Of a stretch of DNA of 64,000 nucleotides, positions 36,227 through 43,004 are shown piece by piece. The translations under genes were made by a program, and so were the position numbers. The DNA comes from Prevotella sp. E15-22 (lineage in GTDB: Bacteria; Bacteroidota; Bacteroidia; Bacteroidales; Bacteroidaceae). Every line of letters starts with the position of its first letter. The stretch's first letter is position 1. The stretch spans positions 2,666,001 to 2,730,000 of the forward strand of contig NZ_CP096247.1 of NCBI RefSeq assembly GCF_023204875.1, in the 5' to 3' direction. The notes below the pieces were generated by a model, which was not told the origin of the DNA, did no database searches, and saw only the letters and a list, made by a program, of their open reading frames with translations.

Positions 36227-37444
36227 TTACTCGTGACGAATGGCCTCGATGGGGTCCATATTGGCTGCTTTCTGGGCAGGGATATAGCCGAAGAGCACGC
36301 CAATGAACACGCACACCAGGAACGACACATAGATAGACCAGGCGGGCACACTGCTGGGCATGCCGAAGGCCGACACGAATTCGCTGGCTCCAACACCCAC
36401 AATCACGCCGATGAGACCACCCGTGACGGAGATCATCACCGACTCAATGAGGAACTGGAGCGAGATAACGGGACCTGTGGCACCTACGGCCATACGCAGA
36501 CCAATCTCCTTGGTACGCTCAGTGACACTCACCAGCATGATGTTCATGATGCCGATACCAGCCACCAACAACGAGAAAGCTGCTGCCACCACGAGGATGA
36601 TGGTCACGGTGTCCATCGTCGACGACATGGTCTCCATCATCTCGGCCTGAGAACGGATGGTGAAGTCATCCACGGCCTCAGCCTTCAACTTATGATTATC
36701 GCGCAGCATCTGGGTAAGTTCCTCAATGGCAGCATCCGACAGTTCCTCAGTGATGGCCGAGCACACGATACTCGAGAAATAGGTCTGGGCAGCAATACGC
36801 TTCATCACCGTGGTATAAGGGGCCACGATGACGTTATCCTGGTCCATGCCCCATGAGTTGTAGCCCTTCGACTTCAGCACACCCACAATACGCATGGGAA
36901 TACTTTTAAAGCGGATGGTCTTGCCCACAGGGTCTACACTCTCGCCAAAGAGTTCCTTGACGACCGTGGCACCCACCACACACACCTTGGCAGCCTTCTT
37001 AATATCTTCCTCGGTGAAGCAATCGCCTTCCTCCACGGGCCACTGCTTGATGTCGAGGTAGTCGATAGACTCGCCATACATCGACGTGTTAGTGTTGTTA
37101 TTGCCATAGATAGCCTGACCACTGGCAGTGACCTCGGGTGACACCTTCGTCACAAACTTCTTCTCGCGGATGATGCGCTGATAGTCGGCCATCTTCAGGG
37201 TCTGCATAGCCGACGGATCCTGACGTACACCGCCACGCATATCAGCACCAGGACGGATGGTCAGCAAGTTGGTACCCATGGTAGACAGCTCAGTACGAAT
37301 GCTCTCCTTGGAGCCCTGACCAATGCTCATCATGATGATCACCGCAGCCACACCGATGATGATGCCCAGCATCGAGAGGAACGAGCGCATCTTATTGTTG
37401 GCCACGGCCTTCAGGCTCACTTTGAATAAGTTTAATATATTCAT
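36227..37444 (-). CDS. ABC transporter permease, MacB family
   Basis: 405 residues: N-terminal helix (about 20-42; NKMRSFLSMLGIIIGVAAV), a MacB periplasmic domain, and a C-terminal FtsX domain (GIGIMNIMLVSVTERTKEIG, LRMAVGAT). As in the first efflux operon the ATPase is encoded separately (37477-38232). It is the last gene of tolC-hlyD-ATPase-permease. No clear terminator follows. Confidence 0.92.
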   Translation of the reverse strand: MNILNLFKVSLKAVANNKMRSFLSMLGIIIGVAAVIIMMSIGQGSKESIRTELSTMGTNLLTIRPGADMRGGVRQDPSAMQTLKMADYQRIIREKKFVTKVSPEVTASGQAIYGNNNTNTSMYGESIDYLDIKQWPVEEGDCFTEEDIKKAAKVCVVGATVVKELFGESVDPVGKTIRFKSIPMRIVGVLKSKGYNSWGMDQDNVIVAPYTTVMKRIAAQTYFSSIVCSAITEELSDAAIEELTQMLRDNHKLKAEAVDDFTIRSQAEMMETMSSTMDTVTIILVVAAAFSLLVAGIGIMNIMLVSVTERTKEIGLRMAVGATGPVISLQFLIESVMISVTGGLIGVIVGVGASEFVSAFGMPSSVPAWSIYVSFLVCVFIGVLFGYIPAQKAANMDPIEAIRHE

Positions 37445-37476
37445 CTTCTTACTTCTTACATCTTACATCAGACTTC

Positions 37477-38232
37477 TCAGTCATCATTCAGCACAGGCAG
37501 CGCGGCCAAAGCCTCCGCTGCCGACTTAATATTCTCATTGTACGTGTCCTCACGAATCTTACCGTCGCGCAGGTTGATGTTCCTACTGGCATACTCGGCA
37601 ATCTCAGGGTTGTGGGTCACGAAGATGATAGTGTGACCCTTGCGATAGAGTTCCTGGAAGAGCACCAGCATCTCGAACGAAGTACGCGTGTCGAGGTTAC
37701 CCGTGGCCTCATCGGCCAAGAGTACAGCAGGATCGTTGACCAGTGCACGGGCAATAGCCACGCGCTGCATCTGACCACCCGACATCTGATTCGACTTATG
37801 ATAGAGACGATCGCCCAAGCCTACGTCCTGCAGCGCCTTGATGGCACGCTCACGACGCTCCGTAGCCGACACCTCCGAGTTGTACATCAGAGGCAGCTCC
37901 ACGTTCTCGATGGCTGTGGTCTTAGCCAGCAGGTTATAGTTCTGAAACACGAAACCAATCTTGCGGTTACGCAAACGGGCGCGCTGTGTCTTCGACATCT
38001 CACGCACAGAGATACCATCCAGATAATACTCACCACTGGTGGGGGTATCGAGGCAGCCCAACTGGTTGAGCAGGGTCGACTTACCCGAGCCAGAGGTACC
38101 CTGGATGGTAACGAACTCGCCCTCGTAGATCTTGAACGAAACGCCACGGAGGGCCTTCACCGTCTCGCTGCCCACCTTGAAATAGCGCTTGACGTTATCC
38201 AATTCAATAACTACTTTCTTATCTTCATTCAT
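37477..38232 (-). CDS. ABC transporter ATP-binding protein, MacB/LolD type
   Basis: 251 residues from the ATG at 38232 (MNEDKKVVIELDNVKRYFKV). The frame is open further upstream to 38625, but that extension is out of frame with the HlyD gene that occupies it and is not real coding. Walker A GTSGSGKST, Q-loop FVFQNYNL, signature MSGGQMQRVAIARAL, Walker B VLLADEATGNLD (note Ala in place of the usual Pro) and the switch IFVTHN are present. It powers the permease 32 bp downstream. Confidence 0.93.
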   Translation of the reverse strand: MNEDKKVVIELDNVKRYFKVGSETVKALRGVSFKIYEGEFVTIQGTSGSGKSTLLNQLGCLDTPTSGEYYLDGISVREMSKTQRARLRNRKIGFVFQNYNLLAKTTAIENVELPLMYNSEVSATERRERAIKALQDVGLGDRLYHKSNQMSGGQMQRVAIARALVNDPAVLLADEATGNLDTRTSFEMLVLFQELYRKGHTIIFVTHNPEIAEYASRNINLRDGKIREDTYNENIKSAAEALAALPVLNDD

Positions 38233-38249
38233 ATTGTTGTTTCTTTCTA

Positions 38250-38274
38250 CTCCCCTCCCTCGCAGGGAGGGGTT
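38250..38274. repeat. GC-rich palindrome in the gap between adaptor and ATPase genes
   Basis: CCCCTCCCT and AGGGAGGGG pair around a CGC loop, followed by TTGGGGGAG. Palindromes of this type are scattered in many Bacteroidota genomes as REP-like elements. There is no T run, so it is unlikely to be a terminator; it would sit in the operon mRNA just upstream of the ATPase start. Confidence 0.6.
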
Positions 38275-38287
38275 GGGGGAGAGTCTG

Positions 38288-39496
38288 TTACTTCTTAGGT
38301 TGCTGACTAGCACCGCCTTGCTGCTGACGGTTGTTCTGTCGTGGACGCGGCATGAAGGGATTCTGTGCCTGCTGCTGTCCTGCAGGTTCCTCACCACCGC
38401 TGATGGTGAAGTCCACCAACACCTCGGTACCCTCCTTGATGCCACTGACAATCTCGGTGAGAACACCATTAGTGGTTCCTGTCTCCACAGCATGGGCCTT
38501 AAAGACATTACCCTCGAGGGTCCACACCTTGACGGGAGCCTCCACATCCTCAATCGTCTGTCCCTCGTGAAGCAGAGCCTCGTTAGGCATAAAGCGCAAC
38601 GCCTTGGCAGGAGCCGTGAGCACATCGTTCTTCTCGAGTGTAAAGATGGTGACGTTGGCCGTGAGACCTGGCTTCAACTTCAGCTCGTTGTTGGGAGCCG
38701 AGATAACCACCTCGTAGGTCACCACATTACTCTCGGTGGTTGCCTGCTGACGCACCTGAGTCACCTGTCCCTCAAACTGATCATCAGGGAAGGCATCCAC
38801 AGTGAAGGTCACACGCTGACCCTCCTTCACACCACCAATGTCAGCCTCGTCGATATCAGCAATCACACGCATGTCGGTCAAATCCTGTGCAATGGTAAAG
38901 AGCTCAGGGGTGTTAAACGAAGCAGCCACGGTCTGTCCCTCCTCCACTGCTTTCGACAGCACCACGCCATCGATAGGACTGGTGATAGTGGCATAGCCCA
39001 GGTTGGTCTGTGCCTTCTGCACACTCTGTGTAGAGGTAACCACCTGCTCCTTGGCCTTGAGGTACGACAGCTTTGCCGTCTCATATTCATCAGCACTCAC
39101 CAAACCTTTATTATATAGGGTCTGATAGCGGTTAAAGTTGGTCTGTTCGTAGTTCAGCGTACTCTGTGCCGACGACAGGTTAGCCTGCGCCGTCTTCAGC
39201 TCACTGGTCAGGTTTGTCTTGTCGAGCTCGGCAATCACCTGTCCCTTCTTCACCACCGAGTTATAGTCCACATAGAGTTTCGACACGATACCGCTGACCT
39301 GCGTACCCACGGTAACGCTGGTCACAGGTTCGATGGTGCCGGTGGCGGTGATGGTGGTCTGTATGTTACCCTTAGTCACCTGGGCGGTCTCAAACTCTAC
39401 CTTCTGTTCCTTCTTGCCGCCCGAAAGGAACTGATAAGCGACGATACCAATGACAGCAACGACTGCCACGATAATCCAAATCTTCTTATTTTTCAT
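38288..39496 (-). CDS. Periplasmic adaptor, HlyD/MacA family
   Basis: 402 residues. N-terminal anchor (about 5-24), lipoyl halves (TGTIEPVTSVTVGTQVSGIV and ATITSPIDGVVLSKAVEEGQ) around a coiled coil (about 90-150), then the barrel and membrane-proximal domains. The C-terminus is a low-complexity Gln/Asn-rich tail (about 35 residues), common in this subfamily in Bacteroidota. Second gene of the efflux operon, 17 bp after the TolC gene. Confidence 0.92.
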   Translation of the reverse strand: MKNKKIWIIVAVVAVIGIVAYQFLSGGKKEQKVEFETAQVTKGNIQTTITATGTIEPVTSVTVGTQVSGIVSKLYVDYNSVVKKGQVIAELDKTNLTSELKTAQANLSSAQSTLNYEQTNFNRYQTLYNKGLVSADEYETAKLSYLKAKEQVVTSTQSVQKAQTNLGYATITSPIDGVVLSKAVEEGQTVAASFNTPELFTIAQDLTDMRVIADIDEADIGGVKEGQRVTFTVDAFPDDQFEGQVTQVRQQATTESNVVTYEVVISAPNNELKLKPGLTANVTIFTLEKNDVLTAPAKALRFMPNEALLHEGQTIEDVEAPVKVWTLEGNVFKAHAVETGTTNGVLTEIVSGIKEGTEVLVDFTISGGEEPAGQQQAQNPFMPRPRQNNRQQQGGASQQPKK

Positions 39497-39513
39497 ATCT
39501 CTTGCTTTTTTAT

Positions 39514-40848
39514 TTACTTCTTGAAATCACCCTGATAGAACTTCAGCAACTGCTGGTTCAGGATGGTCTGATATTTAGACTGCAGTTTGTTCTGCTGGGC
39601 ATTGAGCAACTTATCCTTGCCGTTCATCAGTTCAATGATATTCGTAAGACCCAAGTTAAACTTCTCCTCCAGCAAGTCATAACTCATCTGCTCACTCTCC
39701 ACGGTGGTCAGGGCAGCACGGAAACGCTGCTGATTGGTGTTGGCATCCTGCCAGAAGCCCTCGATGGTCTGATAGAGCGTCTTCTGCTGATCCTGCAGGT
39801 CCAACTGAGCCTGCTGCTGCTGAATTTTCGCCTTGTTCACCGATGTCTTCGTCTGACGGGCATCAAAGATGGGAATACTCAGTGTCAGTCCAGCCTGTGT
39901 GTTCACGTTGGTCTTCATCTGATTGCCCCAGCCATTGGCCGACAGAGAGTTGGTACTGGTAGAGACGCCGCCAGTCATATTAAGCGTGGGCAGGTAGCCT
40001 GCCTTCGATATCTTCAGGTTCAGGCCGCTACTCTCAATGGCCAGTCGCGAACTCTCAATCTCCGGACGGGTGATGAGCGCCTGCTGATACACATCCTGAA
40101 GCACGGGAATATCACTCAGTGCCTGCGCATCGGTAGTCTCAGGGATTACCACGTCGAACGACTCATCGCCAGTGAGTTCCAGCAACTGCTTCAGCTGCAA
40201 CTTATAGTTGGCCAACTGCGCCTGTGCATCCACCACATTATATTCATCGGTGGCACGCTGGGCCGTGAGCTGGGCCAGGTCGGCCTTCGACATCTTACCC
40301 ACCTCGAGCATCTCGCGTCCACGCTCCTCGTTCTTCTTACTCGTTTCCAAGCTGGCCTTACTTACCTTGATACTCTCGTCCAGATAGAGTATCTGCACAT
40401 AGATCTGAGCAATGCGCTCCATGATATTGTTGGCCGTCTCGTCCACCTGCAACTCAGCCTGTTTCTCAGACAACTTATTCAGTTTCAGGCTGTTGTAGTT
40501 CTTGTTACCATTCCAAACCGTCCACTGCGCATTCAGGTTATACGACCCATTGTGATAGGTCTTGTCCACCTTCGTGTTCACTGTGCCATTGGTCACCGTT
40601 GTCGTTCCAGCATCCTGCCAGGGGCGATAGCCCAGACTCTGATTAGCCGACGCACTGACCGAGGGCAACAAATTGCCCTTGGCACCTTTCACATCCTCAG
40701 CCGCCGATTGTTGCTGCAGCCGGGCCTTTTGCAACGTGATATTGTTCTGCATGGCATGATCCAGACAATCCTGAAGCGTCCATTTCTTCTGAGCCGAAAC
40801 AGCCGATGCCATCAACGCCACAAACACGAATATTACATACTTTCTCAT
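39514..40848 (-). CDS. TolC family outer-membrane efflux channel
   Basis: 444 residues with a signal peptide (about 1-19, ending VSAQ) and the repeated TolC pattern (TLQDCLDHAMQNNITLQKAR; second half IESSGLNLKISKAGYLPTLN). It is the first gene of the second tripartite exporter. It resembles the channel gene at 12418-13752 in layout but clearly differs in sequence, so the two operons are not recent copies. Promoter at 40871-40878. Confidence 0.92.
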   Translation of the reverse strand: MRKYVIFVFVALMASAVSAQKKWTLQDCLDHAMQNNITLQKARLQQQSAAEDVKGAKGNLLPSVSASANQSLGYRPWQDAGTTTVTNGTVNTKVDKTYHNGSYNLNAQWTVWNGNKNYNSLKLNKLSEKQAELQVDETANNIMERIAQIYVQILYLDESIKVSKASLETSKKNEERGREMLEVGKMSKADLAQLTAQRATDEYNVVDAQAQLANYKLQLKQLLELTGDESFDVVIPETTDAQALSDIPVLQDVYQQALITRPEIESSRLAIESSGLNLKISKAGYLPTLNMTGGVSTSTNSLSANGWGNQMKTNVNTQAGLTLSIPIFDARQTKTSVNKAKIQQQQAQLDLQDQQKTLYQTIEGFWQDANTNQQRFRAALTTVESEQMSYDLLEEKFNLGLTNIIELMNGKDKLLNAQQNKLQSKYQTILNQQLLKFYQGDFKK

Positions 40849-40870
40849 ATTATTCTTAATAAAACTGGTG

Positions 40871-40878
40871 CAAAGTTA
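40871..40878 (-). promoter_or_regulatory. Promoter -7 element directly upstream of the efflux operon
   Basis: Reads TTAACTTTGC on the minus strand (TAACTTTG core), 22 bp from the tolC start codon. Confidence 0.5.
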
Positions 40879-40934
40879 AGAAGTTTTCTTGAATATAAAG
40901 CTAACTCCAAAATTAAAAAAACACAAAAAAAGAT

Positions 40935-41004
40935 AATAAAAAAGGGTCACCGCTGTGACCCAACCTTTGTTAACCTTAAATCTAATACTATGAAAAACAC
41001 GATG
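40935..41004 (-). ncRNA. Candidate short RNA or attenuated leader upstream of the efflux operon
   Basis: On the minus strand a TATCTTTG promoter element (41005-41012) is followed by about 40 nt of A/T-rich sequence and then a perfect hairpin GGGTCAC-CGGT/AGCG loop-GTGACCC (40944-40961) with six T and further T-rich sequence. A transcript of about 60 nt would end here, 86 bp before the tolC start. It could be an independent small RNA, an attenuator, or only the distant terminator of the gene at 41146-41889. The 297-bp gap 40849-41145 has no gene. Confidence 0.45.
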
Positions 41005-41012
41005 CAAAGATA
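41005..41012 (-). promoter_or_regulatory. Promoter -7 element for the candidate short RNA
   Basis: Reads CTATCTTTGC on the minus strand (TATCTTTG core). Confidence 0.4.
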
Positions 41013-41145
41013 GGGTGTTTTGCTTACAGTTACAAACTTTTTTGCTCGTTTTTCTTATAATTCGAACAATAATTGATTTATATCAAGTTAAAACAAACAC
41101 CCTTAGGTGTAAAAACTACCTATACACTTTGCATAAATATATTCA

Positions 41146-41889
41146 TCATAGCTCAGAAATTTTTCCCACACCACTCTCGTTAAGCTTCTTTACGCTAGGA
41201 TTACCAGCATATTTCAGTGAGCCAACACCGCTCACCGTAGCCTTCAGAGTATCAGACGCATAGCACTCAATACCACCCACGCCACTCACCTCGCCTTTCA
41301 CACGACGGGCCTTCATGCCGCTGGCATCAATGCTGCCCACGCCCGAGCACTCCAGGTTAAGCCATGTGGTCACGCCATGCAGGGTGATGCCACCCACGCC
41401 AGAGCAGTCCACTGCCAACTTCTCTGTGTGCAGACCACGCATCTTGATGCCACCTACACCCGAGTTTTCCACCTTCAGCAGTCTGCTCTTCAAGCTGTCC
41501 ACCACCACCGTGGCAACGCCTGAGTTCTCCAGCTCGCGCAGCGAGGGGGTATAGATGGTGATATGAATGTCACGATCCTCAAGTGTGAAGTTAGGCATAT
41601 GACTATCATATTCCACCTCCAACTCCTGGTCGTTCACCTCACATTCAAAGAAATCCATATAGTTCTCAGGAGCCGACAGCACCACGCGATAGTCGCCAGC
41701 CACACTCTGCACCACCTTCACATGACCCACCACATCGATGTCCACCTTATCAAAAGACGACATCGTCAGTTCCTTTTCGGTAATCGTCTTACTCGCCTCA
41801 AGCAACTTGCCTTTCGTCATCTTAATATCCACACACGACATGCAAAACAAGAACACAGAACAGAGTGTCAAAACAGTAACTTTCTTCAT
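41146..41889 (-). CDS. GIN-domain (DUF2807) lipoprotein, putative adhesin-like beta-helix
   Basis: 247 residues from the ATG at 41889 (a second ATG lies two codons upstream). The N-terminus ends in a lipobox-like LFCMSC, so a lipid-anchored envelope protein is likely. After VDIDVVGHVKVVQS, the core carries about seven SGVG(G/S/K) repeats at intervals near 20 residues, the beta-helix of the head-GIN/DUF2807 family. The family has been called putative auto-transporter adhesin, but its function is not established. It is monocistronic and divergent from the hydrolase gene at 41987. Confidence 0.85.
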   Translation of the reverse strand: MKKVTVLTLCSVFLFCMSCVDIKMTKGKLLEASKTITEKELTMSSFDKVDIDVVGHVKVVQSVAGDYRVVLSAPENYMDFFECEVNDQELEVEYDSHMPNFTLEDRDIHITIYTPSLRELENSGVATVVVDSLKSRLLKVENSGVGGIKMRGLHTEKLAVDCSGVGGITLHGVTTWLNLECSGVGSIDASGMKARRVKGEVSGVGGIECYASDTLKATVSGVGSLKYAGNPSVKKLNESGVGKISEL

Positions 41890-41969
41890 AATCATACTTT
41901 TTTAGTTATTTACTTTATCCGTTAGACGCAAAAAACACGTTAATTGTTGCACCGGAAGCAAAAAAAAAG

Positions 41970-41977
41970 TAACTTTG
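41970..41977 (+). promoter_or_regulatory. Promoter -7 element for the YqiA-like gene
   Basis: TAACTTTG followed by C, ending 9 bp before the ATG at 41987; the transcript leader would be only a few nucleotides. Confidence 0.55.
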
Positions 41978-41986
41978 CCGTCAATT

Positions 41987-43000
41987 ATGGAACAAACAAA
42001 CCAATACGTCAAACAATTCCCTGAGTTGATGAAGGGAAAAACCGTGATGTATCTTCACGGATTCGGCAGCAGCGGACAGAGTGGCACGGTGACACGCCTG
42101 CGCACCATCCTGCCCAACGCCAACGTCATTGCACCCGACCTTCCCATCCATCCCACTGAGGCACAGGCTCTGTTGAAAGAACTTTGCGCCAAAGAGCAGC
42201 CCCATCTCATTCTGGGCACATCGATGGGTGGCATGTATACCGAACAGCTGTACGGCTACGACCGCATCTGCATGAACCCGGCCCTCTGCCTGTCCGACAC
42301 CATGCAGCAACATGGCATGACAGGCACGCAGACCTTTCAGAACCCACGTCTGGACGGCGTGCAGCAGTTCTATGTCGACAAGGCCCTGGTAAAGGAATAC
42401 CGACAGGTGAGCGAACAGCGCTTTTCAGGACTCGAAGGCCTCAGCGACGAGGAACTGGAGAAAGAGAAGAACCGCGTCTATGGTCTCTTTGGCGACAAGG
42501 ACGATCTGGTAGATACCTTCGACATGTTTCGCGAGTGCTACCCCAAGGCCGCCCATTTCCATGGAGAGCACCGCATGGACGACCGCTCCTTCATGCATGC
42601 CGTCGTACCCGTCATCCGCTGGATCGACGACCAACAGGAGAACCGTCAGCGCCCTATTATATATATAGGTATAGAGACCCTCGTCGATGCCTACAACAAG
42701 CCCAACAGCAGCAGTCAGAAAGCCATCCGACTCCTCATCGAGCACTATCAGGTGTATTTTGTTTGCGAAGACAGCTACCCAACAGAAAACCGATGGGGAC
42801 AGTGGCTGGAGGAGTATATCAACGTGCCCGCCTGGCGCCACACCGTCTATACCCATCGTCGCGACCTGCTCTATGGCGACTACCTGATCAGTAAAAGAAA
42901 AGAGGGCGACACGATGGCCACCCTCTTAGAGTATGGTTCCGACACGTTCAAGACGTGGGAAGATATCATTGAGTATTTCTCACGACTCGGCGGACAGTAA
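41987..43000 (+). CDS. YqiA/YcfP-like alpha/beta hydrolase fused to a HAD-like C-terminal domain
   Basis: 337 residues. Residues 19-210 form a YqiA/YcfP-like esterase: MYLHGFGSSGQSGT, nucleophile Ser79 in LGTSMGGM, acid region FGDKDDLVD (about 168-176) and histidine near 204 (MHAVVPVI). From about 223 a second domain begins with IIYIGIETLVDAYNK and ends with YLISKRKEGD...LEYGSDTFKTWEDIIEYF, which resembles the end of 5'(3')-nucleotidase-type HAD proteins. The canonical DxDxT nucleophile loop is missing there (GIET), so that domain may be non-catalytic. Substrate unknown. Confidence 0.8.
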   Translation: MEQTNQYVKQFPELMKGKTVMYLHGFGSSGQSGTVTRLRTILPNANVIAPDLPIHPTEAQALLKELCAKEQPHLILGTSMGGMYTEQLYGYDRICMNPALCLSDTMQQHGMTGTQTFQNPRLDGVQQFYVDKALVKEYRQVSEQRFSGLEGLSDEELEKEKNRVYGLFGDKDDLVDTFDMFRECYPKAAHFHGEHRMDDRSFMHAVVPVIRWIDDQQENRQRPIIYIGIETLVDAYNKPNSSSQKAIRLLIEHYQVYFVCEDSYPTENRWGQWLEEYINVPAWRHTVYTHRRDLLYGDYLISKRKEGDTMATLLEYGSDTFKTWEDIIEYFSRLGGQ

Positions 43001-43004
43001 ACAC

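Noticed and set aside
38233..38625. N-terminal extension of the MacB-type ATPase
   Set aside because: This stretch overlaps the HlyD coding region out of frame; the family-like start is the ATG at 38232.
39502..41013. 503-aa open frame on the plus strand over the second TolC gene
   Set aside because: No recognisable domains; mirror of a solid TolC coding sequence. The tiny MKNTMQR end falls in the candidate short-RNA region and has no support as a peptide.
42184..42894. 236-aa plus-strand frame inside the YqiA-like gene
   Set aside because: Arg/Pro/His-rich frame-shifted reading of the real gene, with no domain.
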